DNA of 64,000 bases from Apostichopus japonicus (taxonomy: Eukaryota; Echinodermata; Holothuroidea; Aspidochirotida; Stichopodidae): the NCBI RefSeq assembly GCF_037975245.1, contig NC_092572.1, forward strand, positions 22,062,489 through 22,126,488, written 5' to 3'. Shown one piece after another: positions 46,101-59,655 of the stretch (positions within the stretch are counted from its first letter, which is position 1; each line of letters starts with the position of its first letter). The notes below the pieces were generated by a model. That model made no database searches. It saw nothing but the letters and a program-made list of their open reading frames with translations, and was not told where the DNA came from. The position numbers and the translations under genes were made by a program.

Positions 46101-46975
46101 ATCTCCCTCTGTTATCGCCACAACTCTAGGGGATAAATATTTTATTGTTATTTTATGCAAACAAACGCCAGTGGTTATTTGGTGTGTAGTTATTGCAGAT
46201 GCCCCCGTGGGTTGTCGTCTGCGTCGGTAATGTATTCAACTTTATAATTTCTTCTTGTTAATAAGCTTATAGCTACTGGGTAAAGATTATTGCGATATTA
46301 TATAATACTGCAGATAACTGCGTAGCCATGCTGTGAGATCTTACTAACCGTCACCTGTCCGCTAATCTTGTTTTCAGACTTTTCAACATGTGAGCTACAG
46401 ATGGCGGGATTAGAATTAATTTTCAATAATATTAGAAGTTTGATACAGTTTAGTAGAATCTTCTTGACGGTAAGAGTTCTAATCATTCACGAAGAACGGT
46501 ACAGCAAGTACCATGCATTAAACTATTGGTAAGCACTGGCTATGGTATAGCGTTTGATGAGACCACCGCATATATAATATTGTCTGTAAACCATGTCACT
46601 GAATAGATTTCACAATGATTGGATTAACAAGCACGATCCCGAAATTCTAAATCGTGGGTCTGACAAAGGGTGACTATAAATAAGTATATGCCAAACGTTC
46701 ACTTTTGTCTCATTTCTATACTACATGTTCCATTTTCTTAATTCCAATTCTCATTTTTGTTTTTGGTTAGAAAAAGCAATTAATACGGCATCGGTAATTG
46801 GTTTATGAAGGAACAATTAAACTCGAGTCCTATAAGGAAACTGACCTATGGTGTTTGTTTATCAACCTCGGTGCTTGTAGCATGTTGCTATGTTACGCAG
46901 GGTCATGGTTTCTAAACGTCTGTACGTTATAGACACAAACATATTATACTTGCATACATAGGGGCATTAAACATT
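43163..46975. other. No supportable gene
   Basis: It holds several G- and C-runs (44650-44662, 44798-44810, 45045-45062, 45240-45252) and AT-rich sequence between them. Overlapping ORFs on both strands at 44342-44767 come from the C-rich patch and are not convincing. Confidence 0.5.
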
Positions 46976-47795
46976 TAACATATGGTCCATTACATATGGT
47001 CTATTACATGTGGTATATTCCATGTGGTCTATTACATATGGTCTTTTACATATGGTCTATCTCATATGGTCTCTTACATGCGGTCTATTACATATGGTCT
47101 ATTACATATGGTCTATTGCATGAGGTCTATTAAAAATTGTCCATTACATGTGGTCTATTACATGTGGTCTATTAAAAATTGTCTATTACATGTGGTCTAT
47201 TTCATGTGGTCTATTCCATGTGGTCTATTACATATGGTCTTTTACATATGGTCTATCTCATATGGTCTCTTATATGCGGTCTATTACATATGGTCTTTAA
47301 TATGGTCTATTCCATATGGTCTATTACATGTGGTCTATTGAAAATTATCCATTACATGTGGTCTATTACATATGGTCTATTACATATGGTCTATTACATG
47401 TGGTCTATTCCACGTGGTCTATTACATGTGGTCTTTTAAATATGGTCTATCACATGTGGTCTCTTACATGTGGTATATTACATATGGTCTTTAATATGGT
47501 CTATTACATATGGTCTATTACATGTGGTCTATATACAAATGGTCTATCACATGTGGCCTATTACATGTGGTTTATTACATGCCGTCTTTTACATGTGGTT
47601 TATTACATGTGGTCTATTACATGTGGTCTGCTACATATGGTCTATTGCATATGGTCTATCACATATGGTCTATCACATATGGTCTTTTGCATGTGGTCTA
47701 TTACATATGGTCTATTACATATGGTCTATTACATGTGGTCTGTTACATGTGTTCTATTTCATATGGGGTATATTACATGTGGTCTGTTACATAGT
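46976..47795 (+). repeat. Large 15-bp CATATGG/CATGTGG array, about 53 units
   Basis: The unit TATTACATATGGTCT or TATTACATGTGGTCT is repeated with few interruptions. Degenerate units (AAAAATTGTC type) at about 47131, 47172 and 47340, and TCTTTAATATGG at about 47296 and 47491, indicate segmental duplications inside the array. Each unit contains an E-box-like CANNTG. Since 15 is divisible by 3, long Trp/Tyr-rich ORFs appear in several frames. They are treated as artefacts. Confidence 0.95.
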
Positions 47796-50700
47796 ACATT
47801 TTTTGGAGCGCCATTCCTGTAAGTATCTTGTATGGAGCTTCCAGGTTGTGACGATGTGTATCCAGTCATTGTGACCTTTGCATTACTAATGACTATATTA
47901 GCAGGCAACATTGGGAAACAGGGAACATGTATATAAGTTCAAGTATATACTGATCTTGCGTAAAGCACATCGTTGTGCTGAAGACTTAGCAGTTTAGCAA
48001 TCATATAATGTACTATGATGGTCAATGACTTACCAGATAGGTTTGGATTTTAAAAACAGGCTTTTCCTGCTGCTTGTATGATACCTCGTGATTGTGTGTA
48101 AAACGGAAAATTGGATGCAGTTTGCATTTTGTTATCAAAGCTGGTTTCTCCCTACGGCAGTGCACATGAGAACACGTACGCCTGTAGCGATCATACAGCT
48201 ATGTCGGTAAAACCGTGCACGCTCTTCAGAAATAGTAATAATAACTTACTATCGAAGCGACGAAACGACAGATTGATCGGTTTATCAACCGGGAAAATTC
48301 CTTAATTTCCTTCGAAGAATGTAAAGATGACAATTTGTTGTTATCCAATTCCGAACAGTTTTTTTGAGGGCTGCGATAAATCACCAGTCATATTTAAATT
48401 AAAAGAAATAGAAAATAAGAGATTTCGTTTTCTGGTCTTGTCATTTAAACCAATTTAGATGCGACAGAACATTTGTTCAGCGCTGCTGTAGAGAAATATT
48501 TCTAGTCCACAACAACACTAATGTATGAATATTTCGCCATTCGAAGGTCAATACATAAAGTTGACATTATTAAAACAGAAAGATTGCCTTTTTGATTGCA
48601 ATGATGGTTCATCGTTGCCATAGTAACAAGCACGTAAATGTGAGATATCGTAATTTTGAGTGGACATTTCAGTTAGCCTTAAAACCATACGAGGGGTAAC
48701 TAAACTGACACTACGTGTGTTTGGCTTTAAATGGTGTATTGTTCACCTTTTCAGTGGTTTGAAGTTATTTATGGTGTTGGAGTTTAGTTTTGAACGAGGC
48801 TTTTAGTTGTCCTGCAATTGAATTGGGTTATGTTGGAGTAGTTCTCCAAGTCTCTTGAACACTTTGCCTAAGACCATATACCCGTATGAACTGTTGCATA
48901 ACAATGGCGTCATTGTTTATACAGCTACAGTATTGTTCTTGTCAGCACAGCGAACGGGTTGAACCCCCTTCAAGTTCTTATTCCTTTTTTGGCTACTTTG
49001 TCAGTCACTATCATGCATGCTGAACAATTTCCATTTTTGCTGCTGATAGTTTCAAAATATATCATTGATTTGTATCTATACTTGTAATATGTCAATAACT
49101 TCAGCTGCTTCTCACTGAAGTTGATTGAATATAGTCATAAATAAAATTATTGTTCCTTACTTCGTTTCAAAATGTTTGTGTTTGGAAATATTTCATATAC
49201 CTTATGCACTATCATTATCGTTTCAATGAAATTGTCCTATAACGCATACCTGCGACTTTGGCGCCCTCCCACCTCTCGGATCTGCCTGTTGTAACTCCAG
49301 GCAACAGGGTTATTGCTTCCGATGTATGCTATAATAAAAAAAACGGTCCTGGTAATAGCCTTCAATGACAGTAATGGTGTTTGCCGTTTATTTAATTGTG
49401 GTTCTCAATATATGCTAAAATCCAATCCCAGAAATCCTAAAATGTACCACGAGCGAATGTTTCGATTCGATCTCAAATTCCAAAGATAACATGGTCAGCC
49501 ACCATTCAGCACCTATGCGTACATGATTTGTGATAATATGCATTGCCGGAAATTTGGTGTGGCGCCCTCAATTTCAGAAAGTTTGTTATTAAAGGGATCG
49601 ACTCCCTTGTGAAACGAATCACTAAGCGCGGAGACATATAACAAAATCAAGGAATTTTAACAGCAAGATTTAATGCGCAATGCGTTCAGCGCAATAATCA
49701 AAGGCGATGGTTCTAGTTCATGTCGCACTAAACTTGAAAGTTGTTTTACTTCTTCTATTTGCTTATTTCAGGGCTGATCATGTGTTACCATTCACTAATT
49801 AGTGTATGGTAAGTCCTAACAAGTACTGCTGTTATTGGTTTCGAATATACCTTTGTAGTATTGCAGGCGGATGTGGGTGTGTATGCGTGTATGTATGTGT
49901 GTGACTCCTTAGTTGTAAGCACGATATCTCAAGAAGGGAACACTGGACCAATCTCATATTTGGTGTTTAGGAGAACCACATCGAATAGGAGAAGCCTACT
50001 GAAATATTGGTGACCAGGCGGTAACAATCGCCCGGCGCCTGCTTAATGTACGGCTTGTAGGTGTACCACATTGAGGAGAAGTTTAAGCCTGTTGTCTTGG
50101 GTAGAGATATATGTTGAATAAAAGAAAAATTTCCATCTCGGTCATCAGCTGCTAATGATTTGTGCTGTACCGTACTTAGATTGAAGTATGTGGCTATACC
50201 CTGAAGCTTATGGTTCACATTCGTATAAGATTATTCATGTAGCTTCATCGAAACCACACTGCAGTTTTGCTGTCTGGTTACTGTGTATAGAAAAGAGGGT
50301 ATCACAATATTATCCTGAGCGGAATGTCCCGCTACTAAGGGCAGCTATGAATAGATTGTGATGACGGAGGTTCTGTCACGGCTATGACTACCATGTAAAG
50401 AAATCTTAGCAAATTAGACCATATAAAAGTGTAAGATAGCCAATTGAAAAGACATTTTAGCATATCTAGCAATTTAAGGCCAAGTAAAAAGCAAGAGTGT
50501 GTCAGTAGGCGCCGATGTATTGTAAAAAAAAACGATTCAGCATGCTGCAATGTTAGACTTAGATGATTTTCAGAGGTGAGGATATTATCTTTCTCAGCAC
50601 AGTGATTGATTTTAATTCTTAGTACATATTCAGAAGGGTTTGTTTGTAATTTATCCCAGCATGAAATGATAACGACAGTGAATATTGCATAGCCTACTGA

Positions 50701-53152
50701 TTAGTGATTACCACCAGTATCGATAAGAACTTGCGCAATTGTGTAAAATAGCATGCCTATCCTTGGATGTAAATAACGTTAGGGCTACCGTATATCCCAA
50801 GTAGTAACAGTATAGCCTACAGACTTTGCCTATAGAGCCTCTAACATAATGTAGCCTGCAAACTTATTACACGGGGTTCATTGGCCTACTGGTTATCCCA
50901 ACTAGTAACAGTAGCCTACAGACTTGGCCTAGCCTCTAATTAACATAATGTAGCCTGCAAAGTTATTGCATGGGGTTCATTAGTTTTGTGTTCATAAGTA
51001 CTACATTGTTTCACTCCATTCACTGTCATTTGACTGAAGTCCATGGGAAAACACTGGACATGCAAGAGAGTACAGACAGAACTGTGGAGTAACCAAGGTT
51101 GACTGGTAGTCAGATAGTCCAATTTGAGTCTTGAATCTTTACCATTCTAGCTCAATCCCAGTCTCCTTAAAATGAGACTGTGTACTTGTGTGTTTATAAA
51201 TTGTATATCAAGTCAATTGTGTATTTTCACTGTGTCCCTGCTGCATGTATTTACTATTAGACGTAACTATGTGTAGCCAACTTATAAAGTAATCACTACA
51301 AGTTTGACAGTGTAACTTCATAACATGCACAGAACTTAAAGGGTGCGAAGACTCGCGCAAAAAGAAACGTCTAATACATGTAATCTGACCAAGTTTCGAA
51401 TGAGGTACGTGTAACAGAAGTGTTAGACACCACCATCGATCCCAGAAAATGCACACACAGCTTGCTACTGTCGGTACTAAGACACTAGTGTACAGTCAAC
51501 ACATACAGCTACGGTCAATACCCACAACACAGTGTACATAGCAGCGTGGACATCTCAGGTCTAGATAAAAGTTAACAAGGTATCACATTTCATTACTGTC
51601 TGCATTTTGTAGCGACAAGAAGAAAACATCACTTGCAAGCAACAGAAAGTTAACTTTTTCAGAGCGTGGCACGCGGTTTGGGGCGAGTCTTCAATGCCTG
51701 TAATTTTCCACTACTCATATCTAGTACTTTATTACCTGTTTATTCTGTGGGGGCTTAACAGATGTAACCATCGCACAATTACAGACCTGCACATCCTTTA
51801 TCACTCTCAGTCTGTAACACACAAACCAGAATAAAACTATTTTTAGCTTTCTTCTACGCTAGTCTTCTTAATTTCACAGTCTATAAAATGTCAAGGCTAA
51901 TAATTACACATTCTACACATTAGGAAGATTAATACTAATTTCAAGACACCATGATCGAATTGCAGAAGTTTTCGTCTCCAGTAATAACAATTTTCTAGTC
52001 TTAGCTTGAATCACAAAATAGTTTTTTGTTTTCTTAAAATAAATAAGAAACGACCTGTAAATTCAAGGTCGATGATGATGATGAGTTTGTCTCACTTCAT
52101 TGAGTGGAAAATCGACTCTATTTGCGGAGGGATAACAAAACTTGTATTGTACAATTAGCCAAACGCTTGTAAGTAAATATCCTAGCATCTACTCTCAAAG
52201 GTAGCCGCCTTGCCATATTCTCAAATTCTACTAAGTCGTTGGTGTAATTACACGCAAGATCGAACATGTTTGAATAGTTGAAGGAACTGCAGATATAAGA
52301 GAATTAGTTTAGGATGATGAAATATATTCAGCTTGAATTGATCAAAATCATGGTAATAATCAATCAATAATAATCCACATTGTTAATTGTAGCATCATGG
52401 GTTAGTAAAAATTGGCAAGCACCTGCTCCGGTTAGATTCATGCGTTTACAGCCGTGACTTTGCAACAGTTTACACTGGGGATAAAATACTCAGGGGGGAG
52501 ATTCTACTCTGTCACACAGGATCAAATGATCTTCTGATGATGGCATTACATTTGTCAAACTATTTTATCTGTACCATTGAACTCTATAGATAATGCAGCC
52601 ACAAGTTGCAATATATTTTCATAATTCATGTAGTTTGCATCCTATTATAAAATTAAAAATGGTGAGTTGGGGAGTGTGAACACATAAAAGGATTCCTGAC
52701 ATTTTTTTTAATACTGTTTCTCTTCTGTTCCTCTTCATTTCCCTTAAACAGTTGAATTTACTCACGAAAAACACATCAATCCAGCACTATATCTCTTCAA
52801 TAATCTCTTATATGATGAGGTTTTAATAACGAAAATATCGATAGTTTTGATGATTTCAGAGATAATTCAGTAATATACTCCAATATAACCGCTTGCATCT
52901 CCTAAAATTACATGAAGCAAGGTCAATTAGCCTCCCAAATAGCTTGTGGTTCTCCAAAACCCAAACTATCTGCCACTTTAATCCAGAATTGGCAATTTCA
53001 GTCCTAGACATTTGGTTGTTTCAACTCTGTGTTTTGTGTGTACCAGTTGTGCAAAGTTTACATTCATTTTGCTGGTTAATTATTAAAGAGTTTCCAAGAG
53101 ACATTCAATGTGACATTGGCAGTCTCTGTTTGGCCTTGCAACACTTTCAGGC
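47796..53152. other. No supportable gene apart from the TTAA MITE at 51336-51703
   Basis: A local direct duplication is visible at about 50800-50975: GTAGCCTGCAAA and ACAGTAGCCTACAGACTT variants occur twice, about 90-125 bp apart. GATGATGATGATGA occurs near 52071. Otherwise no gene or element was recognised. Confidence 0.5.
51336..51703 (-). mobile_element. TTAA-flanked MITE, copy 2 (inverted)
   Basis: It is the reverse-complement copy of the 5753-6111 element, beginning TTAAAGGGTGCGAAGACTCG at 51336. The far border has decayed to CCTGTAA instead of CCTTTAA, so the second TTAA is mutated. Confidence 0.82.
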
Positions 53153-54382
53153 GTGCATTTGCTGCTTATAGTTCCTGCTTGTCTTGATGGGTGTGTACAG
53201 TTCTTGATGAGTGGTTGACAGAACAAGTAGGATCTGTGCATTTGCTGCATATTAGTTCCTGCTTGTCTTGATGGGTGTGTACAGTTCTTTATGAGTGGTT
53301 GACAGAACAAGTAGGATCTGTGCATTTGATGCATGTATATAGTTCCTGCTTGTCTTGATGGGTGTGTACAGTTCTTTATGAGTGGTTGACAGAACAAGTA
53401 GGATCTGTGCATTCGCTGCTTATAGTTCCTGCTTGTCTTGATGGGTGTGTACAGTTCTTTGCGAGTGGTAATGACAGAACAAGTAGGATCTGTGCATTTG
53501 CTGCATATAGTTCCTGCTTGTCTTGATGGGTGTGTACAGTTCTTGATGAGTGGTTGACAGAACAAGTAGGATCTGTGCATTTGCTGCATATTAGTTCCTG
53601 CTTGTCTTGATGGGTGTGTACAGTTCTTTATGAGTGGTAATGACAGAACAAGTAGGATCTGTGCATTTGCTGCATATAGTTCCTGCTTGTCTTGATGGGT
53701 GTGTACAGTTCTTGATGAGTGGTTGACAGAACAAGTAGGATCTGTGCATTTGCTGCATATTAGTTCCTGCTTGTCTTGATGGGTGTGTACAGTTCTTTAT
53801 GAGTGGTAATGACAGAACAAGTAGGATCTGTGCATTTGCTGCATATTAGTTCCTGCTTGTCTTGATGGGTGTGTACAGTTCTTTATGAGTGGTAATGACA
53901 GAACAAGTAGGATCTGTGCATTTGCTGCATATAGTTCCTGCTTGTCTTGATGGGTGTGTACAATTCTTGATGAGTGGTTGACAGAACAAGTAGGATCTGT
54001 GCATTTGCTGCATATTAGTTCCTGCTTGTCTTGATGGGTGTGTACAGTTCTTTATGAGTGGTAATGACAGAACAAGTAGGATCTGTGCATTTGCTGCATA
54101 TAGTTCCTGCTTGTCTTGATGGGTGTGTACAGTTCTTGATGAGTGGTTGACAGAACAAGTAGGATCTGTGCATTTGCTGCATATTAGTTCCTGCTTGTCT
54201 TGATGGGTGTGTACAGTTCATTATGAGTGGTTGACAGAACAAGTAGGATCTGTGCATTTGATGCATATAGTTCCTGCTTGTCTTGATGGGTGTGTACAGT
54301 TCTTGATGAGTGGTTGACAGAACAAGTAGGATCTGTGCATTTGCTGCATATTAGTTCCTGCTTGTCTTGATGGATGTGTCCA
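53153..54382 (-). repeat. 83-87-bp minisatellite, about 15 copies, with A/B alternation
   Basis: AGTTCCTGCTTGTCTTGATG recurs at 53170, 53254, 53341, 53424, 53509, 53593, 53678, 53762, 53848, 53933, 54018, 54102, 54186, 54269 and 54353. Two unit types exist: one with TTGATGAGTGGTTGACAG and one with TTTATGAGTGGTAATGACAG. From the fourth unit on they largely alternate, giving a 169-bp higher-order period. Each unit holds the inverted pair TCCTGCTTGT and ACAAGTAGGA. Minus-strand ORFs are translated repeat. Confidence 0.95.
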
Positions 54383-56838
54383 GAAAACTGAAAGATTTCT
54401 CTTTGAATAATTTTACACACAATTGTGTACTAGTGGTTAACTCATGGTAGCATTATGATATGTAGTCAGAGACTGCAGCTTGTCAAATTTCACGGAACTA
54501 GATATTAAAGACCGATATGATAGCTCCCCCTCTTAACCGTGGGCTTGGCTAGAGAGCAGCAATTTACACCACATTTGTTAAAGAATCAACTGCTGCAATA
54601 TGAGTATCCCTATCAATGTTTACCTGTGATGCCGGTGTGTATACATATCCTACCATCTCCTTCTATAATACCAATAAATTATGTAAAATTCATCCTTGAT
54701 ATCCTTCATCATATGATCTTCAGATATGAAGTCATGTGCTAGGTCTTACTGTACTGTACCTGTTGAATATCTGGCAGTTTGATTTATCTCACTACCATGC
54801 ACTACAAGGAATTGTGGGAGATTATTAGATCTAATACAAGGAAAATTCCCCATCCTCACATTATAGTTATGGCTTTTGTATGCCCCACAGCTGTTTGCAT
54901 AGTGCAATCACAGCAATTAGAAACTTGATCCCCTGTGTAGTAAGAAAGCAGACAATACTTAAAGCAGCTCTTTATGATTGCTCAGTAATTTCACCGATAA
55001 ATAGTCTCAAATATAAGGTTTAAATAGGTCAAAATTATGACACCCTCCTTAAGTTCTTTGTTTGCCAAATCAGGGTTAATTTACAAATAATTGGTGTTTT
55101 TTTTTCATATTAAGTAATTAATTAAAATCTAAAGAGTAAAACAGAAATTTTCCAAATGTCTTAGTTTTTTGTACAATGAATACTTGACTGGTTAAACTAC
55201 TAAACTACAATTTTATAAGAAATTAATATTGAATATCAGAGATTGTAAAATATATCCAAGTCAACTCAAACAGCTGCTTTAATATAAAGTCATTGGATTC
55301 ACAGTGCATTTGTATAACTGAATGCGATTGTGTTTGCAGTAATGCTGTAATGGAAACTGACAAATTGTCGTTATGACGATATAACGAAGACCAGGCAAGC
55401 CCAAAAAGTTCACACACAGGTCTATGATCTGTCAGGAATCATAGTAAACTAACCGACAAATCTGTGGAAAATTAGATTTATGCAAATTAGGCCTAGCAGA
55501 AATTATAGCATTATCCCAGATACAGATTGAAATTGCATGAATAAATGAAACTTTCAGCATTTTAATGTTTCAGTTCTGCAGCTCATTAATTATACATGAT
55601 CAATTTAAATGTATACATAGCAATAGACGTTTAAAAATTAAATGTAATCTTAGTTTTGTTAATAATATACAATGGTGGAAGAATGTGTTGCCAAAAGCAG
55701 GATACACCTTTGAGGGCTTGTTTTTCTGGAAGAACTTTCTTTGAGGGTGCTGATAAAATGGAATCTGTTGAGCTTTACAGGCAGACAAAACTTATTTCCA
55801 TTTTTGATCAGTTTTCTACTAGTTTAGACCTTTTCCCCTTGGCTTCAAAACATAACTATTTTTTCTTCTTACCGCTGTAAACGTCTCTGTATGACAATAT
55901 CATCAGTAAGAATGCATAGTAATTTTTCTTAGTTGTACAACCTTACTGAATTTCCTGTAACACGTTTGCTAGAACATATATGACGGCCTTTGATCATTAA
56001 GCAGAAAACAAGCACCTCTAATAGAAAATGATACTTTCAATTTAAAGACCCTACTCATGTTTTCTATCTTTACCTTGATAATGTAGATCTCAGTATATTT
56101 TTTTTTCTCCAATTTTTCTATTCATTGTTTTCGTGTGTGTGTTAAATTTCTGTTTGGATTGTTAATTCCCACAACTTGTTTTGGATGATTTTGCAGGGTT
56201 TTGAAACCCCGAGGAGATCATTATAATTTTGTCTTTCTCAGAATTATACATCCTTCTTTAAACTTGTAGTAACTGAGACTAGTGTCTGTGTAGTATATAT
56301 TCTTGTTGTTATAAAATCAGAATTGATATAAATTAGTTTCATGAAAATTACCAATTTATTTTCCCGTCCATGATTTTAATTAGCTTTCCAAAAAAAGCTG
56401 TCGATACTGTACTTTTTGAAGACAGTTTGAGGCAAGTTATTCCATTCACATTTCTCGAAGTTATAGCATCTGAATACTAAATACAAAACTGTTTCCTAAG
56501 GAGGGAATAAATGGTGTAGAATTTCACCAGCTTTTTGCTTTTGTCTTCATTTTATTCTCTAAGTACTGAAAGCTCTGCCATGAAAAACACATCGAAATCT
56601 GTGAAGCCGTGTTTTTAGTATAATTGGGACAAGGGGAACTACTGGTCTCTCTAAATCACTGCGGCTACGTTGGTTTTAGTGATAAATCATTCTTCAATTT
56701 ATTTCCCTTCATAAAATTCAAATTTAAAGAAAACTTTTACAAACTATTTTTGATGTAGCATAGTATGAATTCGTGTCTGCTTTTGTTTATAGCTCAAGTA
56801 TTGTCAGCAATAAGACTAAGTTTGTATTTCTCTTGTTT
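54383..56838. other. No supportable gene
   Basis: This is AT-rich sequence with T-runs. ORFs of 60-80 codons on both strands show no recognisable motif or splice context. Confidence 0.5.
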
Positions 56839-56846
56839 GTATAAAG

Positions 56847-57295
56847 CAGTGGTTCTCAAACTTTTTTGGACGACCGCCCCCTTCGACTATCTTGAACTGT
56901 CCCAATGCCCCCTCCCCCTCCCCCACCCCCTCACCTTGACTTTGCAATCAGTGACCAACTCAAGCAATACCCAAAATGACAGGCTAAAATGGTGGCGCTT
57001 ATAAGTTACAAGAGATGTCTCTGCTACAATATAATCCAAACGTGAAAGATATTGGACCAAGGGGTGGAGTTATTGAATTTCTAATACCATTTTTTGATAA
57101 TTTTGGGTGACAAAATTTATTGATTTTGTTCCCAGACACCCTGGATGCCTTATTGTGCCCTAAATTGCTGCAGTGATGTGTCATAATCGCTAGGCACCCC
57201 CAAATCAGTGCCAACGGCCCCTACTCCCTGTATTGCCCCCCTGAGACTTCCCAACGCCCCCGGGGGGCCACAAAGGACCACTTTGAGAACCACTG
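56847..57295. mobile_element. hAT-type MITE, 449 bp, different family
   Basis: The left end is CAGTGGTTCTCAAAC and the right end, reverse-complemented, is CAGTGGTTCTCAAAG (14 bp identical). The perfect 8-bp target duplication GTATAAAG lies at 56839-56846 and 57296-57303. Internal sequence has CCCC-rich blocks near both ends and no ORF of note. The CAGTGGTTCTCAA terminus is widespread among animal hAT (Charlie/Tip100-type) derivatives, by memory. Confidence 0.93.
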
Positions 57296-57499
57296 GTATA
57301 AAGTACGGCTTTTTTTGGTCTCAAATTTGTGTCGATGATCAAGAGTATCTGTTATGAATGAGAAGCTCTTGGACCTTATATGGTCCCATGTATTCTCCGA
57401 TTTGTCATGCACAGAAAATCGTCCTCACTTCATGCATGCACGGCGACAGTCTCAATGTACTGGTCATGATGTAGTGTGTTTCAAGACCATCACTCCAAT

Positions 57500-57874
57500 T
57501 TAAAGGGTGTGAATACTCGCGCAAAAAGAAACATCTAATGCCGGTAATCTGACCTAGTTTCGAATGAGGTGTAACAGAAGTGTTAGACACCACCATCGAT
57601 CCCAGAAAATACACACACACAGCTTGCTACCATTGGTAATTAGACACCAGTGTACAGTCAGTGCATACAGCTGCGGTCAATACCCACAGCCCAGTGTACA
57701 GACAATACAGCGATGGACATCTCAGGTCCAGCTAAAGATAACAAGGTATCACGTTTCATTACAGTACTATCTGCATTTTGTAGCGACACGAACAAAACGT
57801 CACTTGCAAGCAACGGAAAGTTAACTTTTTCAGATGACCGCACACGGTTTGGGGCGAGTCTTCAGTGCCTTTAA
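57500..57874 (-). mobile_element. TTAA-flanked MITE, copy 3 (inverted)
   Basis: It begins TTAAAGGGTGTGAATACTCG at 57500 and ends GTGCCTTTAA at 57874, with both TTAA borders intact. It lies about 200 bp from the hAT MITE at 56847-57295. The short overlapping ORFs on both strands are element translations. Confidence 0.88.
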
Positions 57875-58226
57875 AAAACACTCACATGTGTAAAAACACA
57901 AATTGATACGTTTTACGTATTGCCTCGATGCTGCAGATATGAAGATGTGGTGGCTAAATTAAAGATTATTGGTCATTATTGTTATTAACCCTGAAGGGGA
58001 TTGTGAGTGACTAGATCTATTAAAATATATATCCTTCTTGAGCAGAATGATAGTTACCATAGCAACCGATGCTGATCATTGTGATAATGACTTCCATATT
58101 AGTGGTGGTCTCTATACAATTTATTATCTGAATTTAGCGTCCAAGGTGTATGACAAGGGATAAATGCAAATTTATTGTGAACTTTTTAAAGGATGACTTT
58201 TGGCACAAAATTAAGTTTGATAAGGA

Positions 58227-58358
58227 AAGCACTGCTAACAGGCCAGGTTGTATGTGCTAAAATGCACTGCTAACGGTCCAGGTTGTATGTGCTTAAAAGC
58301 ACTGCTAACAGTCCAGGTTGTACGTGCTAAAAAGCACTGCTAACAGTCCAGGTTGTAG
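58227..58358 (+). repeat. 35-bp tandem repeat, 4 copies
   Basis: GCACTGCTAACAGTCCAGGT with TTGTATGTGCTAAAA recurs at 58229, 58264, 58299 and 58334, exact 35-bp steps with one or two differences per unit. Confidence 0.92.
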
Positions 58359-59288
58359 TTGTGTACCACTGTTAAGTTTTGAGAAACGAACTTTTAAGCA
58401 TAGATCTGAGGCCCTATATGCTAGACTATTAAGTCTAACACACAGACCATTAGTACGCCTAAAAATTTAGCCACTTGCTACAAAAATGCCGCCAGTGCTA
58501 AAAGACCTAGATGAAACTCAAGTTTTCAATGGCATTTTCCTGAATTACAGCACACAGACAAGTTCTGGCGGCAGGCTGTTATTATTTGCTGATAAGGACT
58601 ACAGCACTCATGTACCTCACAGATATCATGCTGATGGTATTAATGGTGATTGTTAACCAACTTATCATGTGACTTATCATGTGATAATCTTCTGGATGTC
58701 TACTGGCAGGATAATGCCTGCAGTGCCTACTTTTTCTACTGGCAAACGGTAAAATCCAATTAAACCAGTAAACAGCCTGAATTTCAAGGCCTACACTTGA
58801 TCAATTCCACACACATAATACAAAACTCAATCAGAAAACATAAGACTTTTATGGCCTCATATAACATGTTGTTGTTCTTATTACAAATTGTATTACAAAT
58901 TTATTCAGGAAAAATGTCTTTTCAAGGTCATGCACAGGTGCTCTAATTATTCGTATCAAGAACAAGATTTGGTTGGTTAATTCAAATTTATCAACATGGA
59001 TTAATAATAACCTTCATGTCTGTAATTGAGAGCCAAGGTCATCAGAGATGTATTCTTAAATGAACATTCCAAAGATTCACCACATTCTGAAGTTGAATAT
59101 CTGGGAAACTAAAATAGCTACTACAGAGATAATGGACTCAAATTTGTCTTTCTTTTTTTACACTTGGACTTTGAAATATCAAAACTGATATTCCTTCTAT
59201 CCTTTAAAACCCCCCCCCCCCCAAAAAAAAATACCAAAAACTTACGGGGATTCATTCAATCATTCCTTTGCATCTCTATCAAACCTGG

Positions 59289-59655
59289 TTAAAGGCATTG
59301 AGACTCGCCCCAAACAGCGTGACGCCACCTTTAAAAAGTTACCTTTCTGTTGCTTGTAAGTGACGTTTTTCTCTTGTCACTACAAAATGCAGACAGTAAT
59401 GAAACGTGATACCTTGTTATCTTAAGCTGGACCTGAGATGTCCATCGCTGTATCGTTTGTACACTGTGCTGTTGGTATTGACCGCAGTTGTATGTACTGA
59501 CTGTACACTAGTGTCTAATTACCGACGGTAGCAAGCTGTGTGTGTATTTTCTGGGTTCGATGGTGGTGTCTAACACTTCTGTTACACCTCATTCAAAACT
59601 AGGTCAGATTACCGGCATTAGACTTTCTTTTTGCACAAGTCTTTACACCCTTTAA
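59289..59655 (+). mobile_element. TTAA-flanked MITE, copy 4
   Basis: It begins TTAAAGGCATTGAGACTCGC at 59289 and ends CACCCTTTAA at 59655. It is in the same orientation as copy 1 and opposite to the neighbouring copy 3. Confidence 0.88.

Noticed and set aside
46982-47874. Several overlapping Trp/Tyr-rich ORFs of 86-168 codons
   Set aside because: They are produced by a 15-bp repeat that lacks stops in several frames; overlapping frames cannot all be genes.
53083-54420. Minus-strand ORFs with a repeated MHRSYLFCQPLIKN peptide
   Set aside because: They are translated 84-bp minisatellite, broken into pieces by unit-length changes of 83-87 bp, with no start context or splice structure.
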